A DNA stretch of 64,000 nucleotides, from contig UGUC01000002.1 of assembly GCA_900455155.1 (NCBI GenBank), forward strand, positions 1,798,001 through 1,862,000, in the 5' to 3' direction. Below the pieces are notes generated by a model. That model made no database searches. It worked only from the letters and a program-made list of their open reading frames with translations, and had not been told where the DNA came from. Each line of letters begins with the position of its first letter. Within the stretch, counting starts at the first letter, position 1. Of the stretch, positions 1 to 10,025 are shown in pieces. The translations under genes were made by a program, and so were the position numbers. Source of the DNA: Providencia stuartii (GTDB taxonomy: Bacteria > Pseudomonadota > Gammaproteobacteria > Enterobacterales > Enterobacteriaceae).

Positions 1-712
1 ATCGCAAAGGCCCAGTTATGGGCTAACGCTAGGATAGATTCAGACATACTCGTTGCTTACTCATTACACATGGTGCGTGAATCTGCTCTTAACGGCAGTA
101 TTACACCATAATTGCCCAGTTAACCGAGAAGAAAGACCAAAAATCATCACCAAACATAAAAAAGCAGTCTGAAGACCGTGTTTGGTTTGTCCTCTCTCCG
201 ACTATTTATTTTGCTCAACTTAAGCAAAATAACCCGTACTTGCTACAATTCGTTGACCTACCAAAAACAAGATTGCAACAAAAAGTACTCAAAATCAGCT
301 AAAACGTGTCAGTGTGTAAATACACACAATAAACGCAATGACTAGTCTAACTGATTATTCGCTTTTACTACACTATTATCTCAGGAAAAACCTGTCTTAC
401 CAGATGAAAACTTGCTCTTTTTATTTGATCTAGCGCACAGTTTTATTGAAAATTTGCTCATACTGTTTACAGAATATTCAAATTTAGTCTAAGTCACATT
501 AACTGTTTTTTATTCACTAAATCAAGTAACTGTCTGACTAAGCAGTCCTATTTTATCAATTCAGCAAAATATGATTGTTAACAAGATAACAATTTTGTAA
601 CTAAAAAATGAAATTCATGTTCTGCCATCTACATCACAATTATTTCACGTAATATTATTTTAAACCATACTTATTAAGTGGTTACTTTGTCCTTTTTTGC
701 CCCGTTTTGCTC
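1..712. other. intergenic region upstream of the window's first gene
   Basis: AT-rich stretch with no supported reading frame; the short frames present lack a ribosome binding site. In E. coli the nuo operon lies next to lrhA on the same strand. If that order holds, nuoA would begin just left of position 1 and this stretch would contain its promoter region. I see no nuo coding sequence here, so this is inference from synteny. Confidence 0.4.
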
Positions 713-746
713 AAAAAAAAAACCGCGAAGTTATCGCGGTTTTTTC
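713..746 (-). terminator. lrhA terminator (bidirectional)
   Basis: An 8-bp perfect stem (arms 721-728 and 734-741, core CCGCG/CGCGG) with a 5-base loop. It is flanked by a long A run on one side and a T run on the other, so it can act on either strand. It lies about 50 bases after the lrhA stop codon. Confidence 0.85.
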
Positions 747-795
747 CATTGAGTTTGTACTAATCAATTAATAATCATCAAATAATTATTGATGC

Positions 796-1725
796 TTAAA
801 ATGACCCTTCACTTTCGTTAACAATGACATCGTCACTGGTAGGTGCAACAGCATAAGGGATCTTTTTGTTTTCAATTGCACTAAATACTGTTAACACTGA
901 ATCCTTTTGTTCATCAGCATTTTTATACAGCCAATATTGGATATCAGGCAAACGAGGCAGACCATCCGTTTCATTTAAAATGCGCAGATCCGCATTTTGC
1001 ATTTCCATCGGTCGCGCTGTCACGCCGACTTCTGCATTTACAGCCGCTCTGACAGCAGGAAGTGATGCTGCTTCATACGCAATATGCCATGCAAGCCCCG
1101 CATTATCTAAAGCATCAGTACTCAGTTTGCGGTATGGGTTTGTTTCATCCATAACTACTAATGGAATCGGCTCATTAGCGCGCAACTGGAAATCAGGGGC
1201 ACTGTGCCATAACACCGGTACTGTTCTTAATGCTGTTTTTGGATGATGGCTAATACGCGCCGTCGTCAAAGCTAAATCAATCTCATGATTATCTAGCATC
1301 GACTCAATAAATTGTGCGCGTTTGATCCTGACTTCAACAGCAAGACGCGGGAAAATAGACGCAATACGGTTGAGTAAAAATGGGAGTAAGATATCAACCG
1401 TATCATCGGATGCACCTATTCTCAATTCACCTTCAGCGTCGTTATAAGTCAATGATGCTGTTGCGTCATCATTTGCACGCAAAATTTGTCTTGCGTAGCC
1501 GAGTAATTGTAAACCATGTGCGGTGAGTAATTTATTCCTCCCGTGGCGAGCAAATAACTCACGACCGACTAATTGTTCTAAGCGTTGCATTTGCTGACTG
1601 ACAGCAGACTGGGTTCGACATACTGCAGCAGCAGCGGCAGCAAATGTATTTAGATCGGCAACTGCGACAAATGTCCTCAGTAGGTCCAGATCAAGGTTCA
1701 TTATTGGACGATTGGAATTTATCAT
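796..1725 (-). CDS. lrhA: LysR-family transcriptional regulator LrhA (HexA/PecT type)
   Basis: 309-residue LysR-type DNA-binding regulator. Residues 11-70 form the winged helix-turn-helix, with the recognition segment RTQSAVSQQMQRLE at about 37-50; the rest is the effector-binding domain. The start MINSNRP mirrors E. coli LrhA (MISANRP). The DNA-binding half is nearly identical to E. coli, whereas the effector domain and C-terminal tail diverge more. In E. coli LrhA represses flagellar, fimbrial and RpoS-related functions; HexA and PecT do comparable jobs in plant pathogens and Proteus. It diverges from alaA across a 770-bp AT-rich gap and ends at a strong terminator, as in E. coli. Confidence 0.95.
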   Translation of the reverse strand: MINSNRPIMNLDLDLLRTFVAVADLNTFAAAAAAVCRTQSAVSQQMQRLEQLVGRELFARHGRNKLLTAHGLQLLGYARQILRANDDATASLTYNDAEGELRIGASDDTVDILLPFLLNRIASIFPRLAVEVRIKRAQFIESMLDNHEIDLALTTARISHHPKTALRTVPVLWHSAPDFQLRANEPIPLVVMDETNPYRKLSTDALDNAGLAWHIAYEAASLPAVRAAVNAEVGVTARPMEMQNADLRILNETDGLPRLPDIQYWLYKNADEQKDSVLTVFSAIENKKIPYAVAPTSDDVIVNESEGSF

Positions 1726-2497
1726 CTTTAATTCTCTTATATAATTTTATGTTACCTGGTGTTCCTGCTCTCCTCCTTGAGATCAGCTTGTTTAATTACT
1801 GAAATAACTTGCTTGATGCTTATCTAATCCTTAGACTCACATTTATTACACTTTATCCGAGTGGGACAATCTTAAAATGAACGTTCCACCGAACGACAAA
1901 GAAGCATGTTAACCAATCGATTTAATTTAAATCGTAAAAACAACCTTCTTATTTGCCGTCCTCTAAATACTAACATATTTAATGTAATTGCAATTATTTT
2001 AATGTAAATGCCTTTAAACATGTACTCACGCCCTAACTCAAACGTTTATTTTTCAGTTAGTTATAGTTTTATCATTCATTTTTATTCATTATTTTCTCAC
2101 TAGAACAATCAATATTACTAACAAAAAGAGCTAATTTCTGTTGAAATTCCACGGAAATTTATGAATTTTTATTTCTATACATCCAATTTCGTCATCAATC
2201 TTACAATTTGATACAATCTTTTTGTTTCTAGCCATTATTTGCCCATAATTTCTATTTTTTCCTCCAAAACAGCCAGAATTGACAACAGATAACTTCAAAT
2301 TAATTAATATTATTGGCATCTACATTCAACTTAAGTGGCATGTTTAGTTATCAACAGTCACATCACAGCATAAACCAACCTTTTTCACCAAAAATTATCT
2401 CCTATCTTCAAAAGCTTCCGTGGTAAGAGTAGAGTAGTAACAGATAAGCCGGAATCCCCCTACTTAAGTCTTCCCAAATAGGGTAATGAGAGAACGA
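1726..2497. promoter_or_regulatory. long AT-rich divergent regulatory region between lrhA and alaA
   Basis: About 770 bases without a convincing gene. A 62-codon minus-strand frame at 2131-2319 has no clear ribosome binding site and no recognisable sequence. Both flanking genes must start transcription here. A long lrhA leader is known in E. coli, where the gene is autoregulated. No individual operator is called. Confidence 0.5.
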
Positions 2498-3713
2498 ATG
2501 AATAACATTAAAAAATCTAACAAGCTTGATAATGTCTGTTACGACATTCGCGGGCCTGTATTAAAAGAAGCAAAGCGCTTAGAAGAAGAAGGTAACAAAG
2601 TCCTCAAGCTAAATATCGGTAATCCGGCACCGTTTGGCTTCGAAGCCCCAGATGAAATTCTGGTCGATGTATTGCGTAATCTACCGAGCTCGCAAGGTTA
2701 TTGTGATTCAAAAGGATTATATTCCGCACGTAAAGCCATTGTTCAGCACTATCAGGCTCGCAATATTCGTGAAATGACGGTTGAAGACGTTTATATTGGT
2801 AATGGTGTTTCTGAACTGATTGTGCAAGCAATGCAAGCGCTGCTCAATAATGGTGATGAGATGCTAGTACCTGCCCCTGATTACCCGTTGTGGACTGCGG
2901 CAGTTTCTTTATCCGGTGGTAATGCAGTTCATTATATGTGTGATGAACAGCAAGGTTGGATGCCTGATATTGATGATATTCGTAAAAAAGTTACGCCTCG
3001 CACTCGCGGAATTGTCATCATTAACCCAAATAACCCAACCGGCGCGGTTTACAGTAAAGAGTTATTGTTAGAAATCGTTGAGCTTGCACGCCAACACAAC
3101 CTTATTATTTTTGCCGATGAGATTTACGATAAAATCCTGTATGACGGTGCCGTGCATCACTCAATTGCAGCATTAGCGCCAGATTTACTGACCGTCACTT
3201 TTAACGGATTGTCAAAAACCTATCGTGTGGCAGGTTTCCGCCAAGGTTGGATGGTATTAAACGGGCCGAAACAACAAGCTAAGAGCTATATTGAAGGTCT
3301 CGAAATGTTAGCATCAATGCGCCTGTGTGCTAACGTTCCTATGCAGCATGCTATCCAAACAGCGCTCGGCGGCTATCAAAGCATCAGCGAATTTATTCAA
3401 CCCGGTGGTAGGTTATATGAGCAACGTGAACGTGCTTGGCAACTAATTAACCAAATCCCAGGGGTTTCTTGTGTAAAACCACAAGGCGCGCTGTATATGT
3501 TCCCTAAAATCGATATTAAGCGTTTCAATATCCATGATGACCAGAAAAATGATCCTTGATTTATTACTACAAGAAAAAGTGCTTCTTGTACAAGGTACTG
3601 CATTTAACTGGCCTGAGCCGGATCACTTCCGCATCGTGACCCTGCCTTATGCAGATGATCTTGAAATGGCAATTAATAAATTTGGTCGTTTTATCGAAAA
3701 TTATCGCCAATAA
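2498..3713 (+). CDS. alaA: glutamate-pyruvate aminotransferase AlaA, frameshifted near the 3' end
   Basis: PLP-dependent class I aminotransferase making alanine from pyruvate and glutamate. The PLP lysine is K240, in NGLSKTYRVAGFRQGW. I place the start at 2498 (MNNIKKSNKL), aligning with E. coli MSPIEKSSKL; an in-frame ATG at 2486 would add four residues. The frame breaks in an A5 run at 3545-3549 (after RFNIHDDQK) and stops at 3559. Removing one A continues with LLQEKVLLVQGTAFNWPEPD to the stop at 3711-3713, giving 404 residues, the normal length. The break removes only the last ~55 residues and is most likely a sequencing error. Confidence 0.93.
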
Positions 3714-3735
3714 TGCTTCATTAATCGTTAAGACA

Positions 3736-3767
3736 GAAACACTCCCTCAAAAAAGGGAGTGTTTTTT
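3736..3767 (+). terminator. alaA terminator
   Basis: A 9-bp perfect stem (3739-3747 with 3754-3762), a 6-base A-rich loop, then a T run. It lies 26 bases after the restored alaA stop. This supports the restored end at 3713 rather than the premature stop at 3559. Confidence 0.9.
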
Positions 3768-3967
3768 ATGAATCGTCTGTTACGGCTTAACATTTATTAC
3801 TTTTCCAATTTAAGCTAGAAAATAAAAAAGCCCTGCTGTCTTATTGAGACAATAGAGCTAAGCATTCAGCAAACACAATAGACGGCCTATCACCTCTTTA
3901 TTGAACAACGTTTTGTTAATACTCTTAAAAAGATGATTCAGACTTATTTATTATCGTTTATCAATAA

Positions 3968-4036
3968 TCATATAATAGAAATAAAATAAACTGCTGCTAA
4001 AAAGAATAGCAATAATATAATTGGAAAGTATTTCAT
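3968..4036 (-). CDS. candidate 22-residue hydrophobic small membrane protein
   Basis: A short frame encodes MKYFPIILLLFFLAAVYFIS plus two isoleucines, a single membrane-spanning helix with one lysine near the N terminus. The start ATG is preceded at good spacing by GGGGATA. The length and single hydrophobic segment resemble enterobacterial small membrane proteins and type I toxins, but I recognise no family. It sits alone in the AT-rich gap between alaA and the 4241-4600 gene. No antisense RNA or promoter is evident. A chance frame is possible; the ribosome binding site and clean hydrophobic composition favour a real gene. Confidence 0.4.
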   Translation of the reverse strand: MKYFPIILLLFFLAAVYFISII

Positions 4037-4240
4037 ATTATCCCCTACCATTATTTATTAAGAATGTTATTCCTGATTATAGATTTTTATCACCGCAGAT
4101 CAAACAATAATTAAAAACAAATAAAGCAACAATAAAAGAGCATCATAAACAGACGTTCTATAAAAGTATATTGGCCTAATAAAATTAAAGTTACTATCTT
4201 ATTATGATAGCATTATCACGTCTCTTTTAAATTAGCTTTA

Positions 4241-4600
4241 CTAGGCTCTTAGTAGTTTAGTTTTGCAACCACTTGAGTGAGAAAATGCAATATACATGGT
4301 TCTTGCATCACCATTAACACCAACAATAACTGTTGGGTCATCATCTTCAGTAATAGAACAGTAAAAGTTATTTTTTGTAATAAATCTTTCTCCTCGCTCT
4401 GTTATTATTTCTAGTCGCCAATAATCTTCATAACCAGAATACTCAAATGAACCTGCTTTTTTTATAATCTTCCCATGCTCAATATTATAAAGTGTCATAT
4501 CTGTTGGCTTACCATGAGCGGCCGTATGATGTAATCTGACATATTTTAATTTTTCATGCCAAAAATTTTCAAATGTAATAAACCCCAAATTCCAAGGCAT
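4241..4600 (-). CDS. hypothetical protein, 119 residues
   Basis: AT-rich gene of unknown function. The predicted protein is soluble, with no signal peptide or membrane segment. It is rich in aromatic residues and has a charged centre followed by ITKNNFYCSI and the turn-like VGVNGDARTMYI. The start at 4600 has a strong GGAGGG ribosome site, though closely spaced. A second, decayed copy of the C-terminal half lies on the other side of yfbR (5458-5640), so this is a small local gene family. There is no known domain, no operon partner and no obvious terminator. Composition unlike yfbR suggests an acquired gene. Confidence 0.6.
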   Translation of the reverse strand: MPWNLGFITFENFWHEKLKYVRLHHTAAHGKPTDMTLYNIEHGKIIKKAGSFEYSGYEDYWRLEIITERGERFITKNNFYCSITEDDDPTVIVGVNGDARTMYIAFSHSSGCKTKLLRA

Positions 4601-4812
4601 AAACCCTCCATATAGTTTCTCATGCTATCAATAGAAATAAATTTAATTAATGCTGTTTTACAGCAGATATAAAATAAATGAATGATTAGCGATATAAAAC
4701 CACTTAAATTATTAATTTACTTCTATTTTAATTTCCTTAACCTTTGACAAACCAATATCTATTTTAAATAGACTATAATATAATCGTTTCTTTGCCCATT
4801 TAATGAGGTTTT

Positions 4813-5394
4813 ATGAGCTACTTTTTTGCCCACCTTGCACGAATGAAACTCATCTATCGCTGGCCGCTAATGCGTAATGTCCGTACTGAGAATGTCTCAG
4901 AGCATAGCTTACAAGTTGCCATGGTCGCTCACGCGCTGGCGATTATCAAAAACCGCAAATTCGGTGGTCACGTTAACGCTGAACGCATTGCTTTATTAGC
5001 AATGTACCATGATGCCAGTGAAGTGATTACGGGTGACCTTCCCACCCCGATTAAGTATCACAATTCACAGATTGCGCATGAATATAAAAAGATAGAACAA
5101 TTTGCCCAGCAAAAATTGCTAGATATGCTTCCAGAAGAGCTACAAGAGGATTTCAAGCCACTTCTCATTGAAGAGTTGCAATCGGATGAAGAGCACAGCA
5201 TTGTTAAACAGGCTGACTCGCTGTGCGCTTATTTAAAATGTTTAGAAGAGTTATCTGCCGGAAATAGTGAATTTAAATTAGCCAAAAAACGCCTTGAAAA
5301 AATCCTTGCTGAGCGACAAAGCCCCGAGATGGATTATTTTATCGAGATTTTTGTACCTGGTTTTAAACTATCTCTTGATGAAATTAGCCATTAA
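4813..5394 (+). CDS. yfbR: HD-domain 5'-deoxynucleotidase YfbR
   Basis: 193-residue dNMP 5'-nucleotidase that hydrolyses deoxyribonucleoside monophosphates, acting in nucleotide-pool control. The HD metal site is complete: H31 (VSEHSLQ), H66-D67 (YHDASE) and D135 (KQADSLC), matching H33/H68-D69/D137 of the E. coli enzyme. Sequence is close to E. coli throughout, with a slightly shorter tail. The start is preceded by ATGAGG. It is a single-gene unit on the plus strand, as in E. coli, but here flanked by two copies of an unrelated hypothetical gene. Confidence 0.96.
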   Translation: MSYFFAHLARMKLIYRWPLMRNVRTENVSEHSLQVAMVAHALAIIKNRKFGGHVNAERIALLAMYHDASEVITGDLPTPIKYHNSQIAHEYKKIEQFAQQKLLDMLPEELQEDFKPLLIEELQSDEEHSIVKQADSLCAYLKCLEELSAGNSEFKLAKKRLEKILAERQSPEMDYFIEIFVPGFKLSLDEISH

Positions 5395-5401
5395 TCTTCA
5401 A

Positions 5402-5431
5402 AAACTGGAATGGTACTTTTCATTCCAGTTT
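5402..5431 (+). terminator. hairpin after yfbR
   Basis: A perfect 11-bp inverted repeat (5402-5412 with 5421-5431) with an 8-base loop, starting 8 bases after the yfbR stop. The downstream T run is short, so it may be a weak terminator or an mRNA-stabilising hairpin. Confidence 0.55.
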
Positions 5432-5457
5432 AATCAATCACACTCACTCTCATTCTT

Positions 5458-5640
5458 TTAATATGTCGGGAAATCGATATCCAGTCGTCTTGAATCACCA
5501 TTAATACCTAATATAACTTTTCCATGATCACTCTCTCTATGAGAACAATAGAAATTGTTTTTTGTTTGCTATTTTTTGCCACTTTTAATCGTGAATTTTA
5601 CAAGCCAATTATCATAAGCGTTAATCTGAAGTCGGCTTAA
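5458..5640 (-). pseudogene. decayed paralogue of the 4241-4600 gene
   Basis: Reading the minus strand in one frame from 5640 gives INAYDNWLVKFTIKSGKK, a TAG stop, then QTKNNFYCSH and VILGINGDSRRLDIDF. These align with ITKNNFYCSI and VIVGVNGDARTMYIAF of the 119-residue protein at 4241-4600. The 5' half, including any start codon, is missing; upstream of 5640 the similarity ends. One internal stop (5596-5598) is present but no frameshift. A perfect 14-bp palindrome (TCGGCTTAAGCCGA, 5633-5646) lies at the point where similarity is lost. Confidence 0.6.
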
Positions 5641-5689
5641 GCCGATCTCAAGTTATTTAAGCTATTAACGGTTACGTTTTTTAATGAAT

Positions 5690-5726
5690 ACAAAAAGAAG
5701 TAGAAGCCCTCTGATAAAGGGCTTCA
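5690..5726 (-). terminator. yfbS terminator
   Basis: An 8-bp GC-rich stem (5703-5710 with 5718-5725) just after the yfbS stop, followed on the minus strand by a pyrimidine-rich tract ending in T5. Confidence 0.75.
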
Positions 5727-5732
5727 TTCTCA

Positions 5733-7562
5733 TTAGAAAGGAAAAAGAATAGGTACTAATAATACGCTTATAATCATCACGATGATGGTAAATGGCACAC
5801 CAATTTTGACAAAATCACCAAACTTATAGCCCCCAGGGCCTAGCACTAATGTGTTCACTGGTGACGAGACTGGCGTCATAAATGCCGCAGAAGCTGCAAT
5901 CCCAACAATCATCGCAAACGGTAATGGTGAAACCTCCATCTGACGTGCCGCAGCAATCGCGATAGGCGCCATTAAAACGGCCGTAGCGGTATTAGAAATA
6001 AATAAACCTATTGTGGCACAAAGTATAAATAGACATAGCAGCATGACATGTGGCCCCAAATTACCCGCGACCTCCATGAGGGCATCAACCGCCAATGAGA
6101 TCCCGCCCGTTTTTTGAAGCGCCAATGCAAACGGCATCATCCCAACAATTAAAATGATACTGGGCCAGTGAATAGACTTATAGGCACTCTCCATATCAAT
6201 GCAACGGAATTTCCCCATTAATAAACACGCAATCAACGCTGCAACAAAGTTAGGAATTTCATTTGTTACCATCATAGCGACCATCAATGCCAGACAAAAC
6301 AGCGCATGAGGAGCTTGTGAGGCGGCTGGAGCGACTGCCTCTACTTCAGCAGCAAGGTTTAACACAATAAAATTGCGCGGTTTTGTCGACAAAATGCGGA
6401 TCAGTTTCCAATCCCCAATGACCAAGAGAATATCACCGAGCCTCAATGGTTCATCAACTAATTTACCATCCATGGCCTTGCCATCTCTGCGGATCCCCAC
6501 AACATTTAGGCCATAACGAGTACGAAACTTAATATCGCGAAGACTTTTACCCAATAATTCAGAATCTGGGTTCATAGACACTTCCGCCATACCAACATCT
6601 CGAGATTGATCAGAAAAATAGTCACCGCGTAAAATCATCGGTTCCAGTTTCTGTTCAAAACAGAATTGGCGTAACTCATCATCACTGACAGAAATATCTA
6701 CCAGCAATACATCTTGCTCTCTAAGTTCCGTTCCCCCTGTTGCACTGACCATAACACGGCGAAATTTCCGCCAGCGCTCAATGCCTACCACGTTAGCTTC
6801 ATAGCGAGAGCGTAAATGCAATTCATCAAGGGAATGACCAATTAATGGCGAGCCTTTACGGATGGCAAGACGGCGCGCTCTACCGGTTAATTTATAGTCA
6901 CGAATGAGGTCACGAAAGGTACGTTGATAACGTTCGGGGAGCTTATCGGGCTCACTACTTCCTAACCAGCGGCGGGCAACCCACATATAGGCGATACCCG
7001 CCAATAAAATCACAATACCAATTGGTGTAATGGAGAAGAATTGAAACCCTTTGATGCCTTCCCTGACCAATTCACTATTGACCACCATGTTCGGTGGTGT
7101 CGCAACTAATGTCATCATGCCACTAATTAAGCCCGCAAAGCCTAATGGCATCATCATGCGACCTGGAGAGATTTTCATGCGGGCGGCAACACTCAGTACA
7201 ACAGGGATGAAAATAGCAACCACCCCTGTAGAACTCATAAAAGCGCCTAGCCCAGCAACCGTTAGCATTAAAAATACTAACATCTTGCTTTCACTACTAC
7301 CTGCAACACGAACCAGCCAATCGCCCATTTGATAGGCGATCCCTGTTCGAACCAAGCCATCACCAATCACAAATAACGCCGCTATCAATAATACGTTAGG
7401 ATCGGCGAAACCCGCAGTGGCTTGCTCTAAAGTTAAAGTATCACTTAGAACAAATGCAACGATAACCAATAACGCGACCACATCCATCCGAATTTTGTTT
7501 GTGGTAAACAGTACGATAGCTATCAGTAGCAGGGTTAACACCCACAGCAATTCTCCGTTCAA
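5733..7562 (-). CDS. yfbS: SLC13-type permease with two TrkA-C domains, YfbS
   Basis: 609-residue inner-membrane protein, the usual length for YfbS. It has N-terminal membrane helices (residues ~1-200), two cytoplasmic TrkA-C (RCK_C) ligand-binding domains (~210-300 and ~310-395), then a second block of helices with the duplicated [10 protein letters not shown] / MTPVSSPVN transporter signatures. It belongs to the divalent anion:sodium symporter superfamily. The substrate is not established even in E. coli. It is the first gene after the yfbT-yfbU group and has its own terminator. No truncation is seen. Confidence 0.92.
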   Translation of the reverse strand: MNGELLWVLTLLLIAIVLFTTNKIRMDVVALLVIVAFVLSDTLTLEQATAGFADPNVLLIAALFVIGDGLVRTGIAYQMGDWLVRVAGSSESKMLVFLMLTVAGLGAFMSSTGVVAIFIPVVLSVAARMKISPGRMMMPLGFAGLISGMMTLVATPPNMVVNSELVREGIKGFQFFSITPIGIVILLAGIAYMWVARRWLGSSEPDKLPERYQRTFRDLIRDYKLTGRARRLAIRKGSPLIGHSLDELHLRSRYEANVVGIERWRKFRRVMVSATGGTELREQDVLLVDISVSDDELRQFCFEQKLEPMILRGDYFSDQSRDVGMAEVSMNPDSELLGKSLRDIKFRTRYGLNVVGIRRDGKAMDGKLVDEPLRLGDILLVIGDWKLIRILSTKPRNFIVLNLAAEVEAVAPAASQAPHALFCLALMVAMMVTNEIPNFVAALIACLLMGKFRCIDMESAYKSIHWPSIILIVGMMPFALALQKTGGISLAVDALMEVAGNLGPHVMLLCLFILCATIGLFISNTATAVLMAPIAIAAARQMEVSPLPFAMIVGIAASAAFMTPVSSPVNTLVLGPGGYKFGDFVKIGVPFTIIVMIISVLLVPILFPF

Positions 7563-7649
7563 AGCATCCCCTTTCGACGAAAAAAACAGTGCTAATCAAT
7601 TCCTTTAGTTAACCATGTTTAGCGGAGAATTTCTTTGATTAATTCGGTA

Positions 7650-8324
7650 TTAAACATTTTTTGATACAGATAGTGTGAAAACACCATTTTTGTCTGGGCC
7701 AGATACCGAAATTTGCGTTAATGAACTGATTATTGCATGAATTTGTTCTCTTCTTGGCATACTCTCTGGGGCATGAACAACGACCACTTGGCAGCCTGCA
7801 TCAAGGGCTGAGTGAATGCCTGCTTGTGCATCTTCAAATGCAATACACGCTTGTGGATCTAAATTTAGGCATTTTGCCCCTAATAGGAAAGGTTCAGGAT
7901 CAGGCTTACCTTTTGTCACTTTTTCAAATGTGACCCAATGTTTGGGTTCGGGTAATCCTGCTGCTTGTTGACGACCATGCGCTATCGGTACGGTTCCTGA
8001 GGTTACGATAGCCCAAGGCACCCCTAACTCCTCTAAACGGGTGAGCAGTGCTACGGCGCCTGATAACGCAATAACACCTTCAGTGTCGGAAGCTTCCATT
8101 TCTTCTAACCAGCGAAAACGAGCATTAATTTCGTCTTCACTGGCATCAGGCATAAAGTGGCGTAAACTGGTTAGCGCAGGTTTCCCATGGATAAAACGAA
8201 TGATTTCTTCTGGCGCTACCCCTATCTCTTTACCAAATAAGCACCAGCAGCGCTCAACAACAGCTAATGAATCGACAAGTGTACCATCAAGATCAAATAG
8301 AAAACCTTTTGCTTTTAACTCCAC
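7650..8324 (-). CDS. yfbT: HAD-family sugar phosphatase YfbT (HxpA type)
   Basis: 224-residue haloacid-dehalogenase-like hydrolase that removes phosphate from small phosphorylated sugars. The nucleophile motif FLFDLDGTLVDS carries D11 and D13. Motif II is the serine/threonine of AIVTSG. Motif III is the lysine of VTKGKPDPEPF, and motif IV the acidic pair in AFEDAQAGIHSA. A C1-type helical cap lies between motifs I and II. It is slightly longer than E. coli YfbT (216) because of the C-terminal tail. It lies 20 bases downstream of yfbU on the same strand, probably co-transcribed. Confidence 0.92.
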   Translation of the reverse strand: MELKAKGFLFDLDGTLVDSLAVVERCWCLFGKEIGVAPEEIIRFIHGKPALTSLRHFMPDASEDEINARFRWLEEMEASDTEGVIALSGAVALLTRLEELGVPWAIVTSGTVPIAHGRQQAAGLPEPKHWVTFEKVTKGKPDPEPFLLGAKCLNLDPQACIAFEDAQAGIHSALDAGCQVVVVHAPESMPRREQIHAIISSLTQISVSGPDKNGVFTLSVSKNV

Positions 8325-8344
8325 TTTTACCCCTTACAAACGCA

Positions 8345-8839
8345 TTATGCGTTAATAATTTGACTAATCTCTACCGCAGATAGGTGGTATTGGCGAGGAC
8401 ATGCACGCCAGATCCCCAGCATCCGCACATATTTATCCCACATTGGTGTTTGTGAGTTGAAACCATGAGTTCCGCTATCGAAATGCGTATAGCGACCTTC
8501 CGTATTAACCATAAAGCGAACATAACTCAAATAACGCGCCTCTGTTGCTGCATCAAAACCTAAAAATTGTACTCGACGCGCGTCAATGCCTTGTGGGTCA
8601 CTCATATTGCCATATGAGACCTGTAAAGCATGATACATTTCCATAATATCAATGACGGTACGGCAAGTGCTTTCACTTAATTCACCAAAATCTCTATCAA
8701 GCTCACGCATTTGTAAACCAAAACCCCGCTCTACAATCGTTTGTAGACGGCGATAACGATCCGCATTTTCAGGATCGAGCATAGTCATCATTTTATATTG
8801 GTTAGATAAAATTAGGCGTTGTGCGTTGGTCATTTCCAT
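8345..8839 (-). CDS. yfbU: YfbU family protein
   Basis: 164 residues from the second of two tandem ATG codons. The start MEMTNAQRL equals E. coli YfbU and has the better spacing from the GAGGAG ribosome site; starting at 8842 would add one Met. It is a conserved all-helical protein of unknown molecular function, nearly identical to E. coli over its full length, including [11 protein letters not shown] and [11 protein letters not shown]. It is followed closely by yfbT. Confidence 0.94.
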   Translation of the reverse strand: MEMTNAQRLILSNQYKMMTMLDPENADRYRRLQTIVERGFGLQMRELDRDFGELSESTCRTVIDIMEMYHALQVSYGNMSDPQGIDARRVQFLGFDAATEARYLSYVRFMVNTEGRYTHFDSGTHGFNSQTPMWDKYVRMLGIWRACPRQYHLSAVEISQIINA

Positions 8840-8966
8840 CATGCTTCTCCTCGGAAAATTTTTAGCTCATCTTCGCATTCAAATTTCATGATGGACAGTG
8901 AAAACATCACTTTTATTGATCTAGACAGGCTTTTTGCGTTACTTGTTGTTAAATCGGACTTTTAAT

Positions 8967-9422
8967 TTAAATATCGTCCATAAATGACTTATCTAATTGC
9001 TTAAATGCTCGTTGTAACAATTGTGCTAATGCCAAGTAATCAGGCTGCCCTTCTACAGGCGCCATCGCAATCCCTGCTTGTACAAATTTTTCTCGAATTT
9101 CGTAGAACCAACTCAACAAACTGGCGGGAAGTGGAGTCGATGCTCTTTTACCAAGCCACCACAAACCCTGCATCGGTAAACTGCAAGCAAATAGTGCTGT
9201 TGCAACCGCAGGACCGAGGTCTCCCCCTAGTGCGATTTGCCAAGTCAGTGTAAAGATAGCAATAGGCGGCATATAGCGAATACCAAACCGAGTCGCCTTG
9301 ATCATGCGCAATTCAGGGAAGATTGGGGTTAACTTTTTCTCCATAGGAAACGTTTTTAGGTACAGGTTCCCCAACCTAAATCGTTTAAAAAAACCCGATG
9401 GTGAGTTTTGTAATGTACTCAT
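8967..9422 (-). CDS. yfbV: YfbV (DUF412) inner-membrane protein
   Basis: 151 residues, the same length as E. coli YfbV. The start at 9422 (MSTLQNSP) has a GAAGGA ribosome site; the frame stays open 78 bases further upstream, but that extension has no support. Two membrane helices lie in the middle (around [17 protein letters not shown] and [19 protein letters not shown]), followed by a soluble C-terminal helix region ending [11 protein letters not shown]. In E. coli the protein restricts long-range chromosomal contacts outside the Ter macrodomain. It is upstream of and divergent from ackA. Confidence 0.94.
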   Translation of the reverse strand: MSTLQNSPSGFFKRFRLGNLYLKTFPMEKKLTPIFPELRMIKATRFGIRYMPPIAIFTLTWQIALGGDLGPAVATALFACSLPMQGLWWLGKRASTPLPASLLSWFYEIREKFVQAGIAMAPVEGQPDYLALAQLLQRAFKQLDKSFMDDI

Positions 9423-10025
9423 ACATTCCTTCCTATGACTCGCAAACCTATATAAAGAAATAACACATTTAATACTTACCTTACGCCATTTTAACAGCAA
9501 TGCCTATGAATAAGCACAAATAGATAATTTTCAATTATTGCCGCACTAATCTGATCATTTTTGGCGAAATCAGCTATCCTGATTGATAGGTAAATTTGCA
9601 TAAAATGCGTATTTTTTACGGTGCTTATGATTTTAATCAATCAAACCGGCCATTTCTAAAAAAAACATACAAAATATAAAATAATTTTAGTAGAATTGGC
9701 CGCATTTAGCATCGCTGTAGAAGTCTGTTAATTTATGCTTGGTTTCAATTGTTCTACAGCTTTGATATATATTGGGGTTTTTGCGTGTTATTTCAACGCC
9801 AGTCATTAAGTTCACTCATCATGCGCTTAATGCAATTAAAAACACGGCTTTTTTAACCCTTTATTAGGCACCGATACATGTAGTTTTGACATTATCATTG
9901 ATATCAATCATGAAATATCAGGTGTCAAATGCGCTAGTCTCTAGCGATACCATACTTTTTACAAAGTCTTTTTATGCTTTTGCAACTTAAAGGCTTCACA
10001 ACAACAATTAACGATAGGTATTTCC
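9423..10025. promoter_or_regulatory. yfbV-ackA divergent regulatory region
   Basis: 600 bases with no gene. Transcription of yfbV leaves leftward and of ackA rightward. Contains a TTGACA hexamer at 9886-9891 and the FNR-like box listed separately, close to ackA. Confidence 0.55.
9898..9911 (+). promoter_or_regulatory. FNR-like box upstream of ackA
   Basis: TTGATATCAATCAT matches the FNR consensus TTGAT-N4-ATCAA at 9 of 10 positions. It lies about 115 bases before the ackA start. In E. coli ackA-pta is influenced by FNR and ArcA, so anaerobic control is plausible. Based on motif match only. Confidence 0.4.

Noticed and set aside
2131..2319. 62-codon frame in the lrhA-alaA gap
   Set aside because: No ribosome site, composition expected from AT-rich non-coding DNA, no recognisable sequence.
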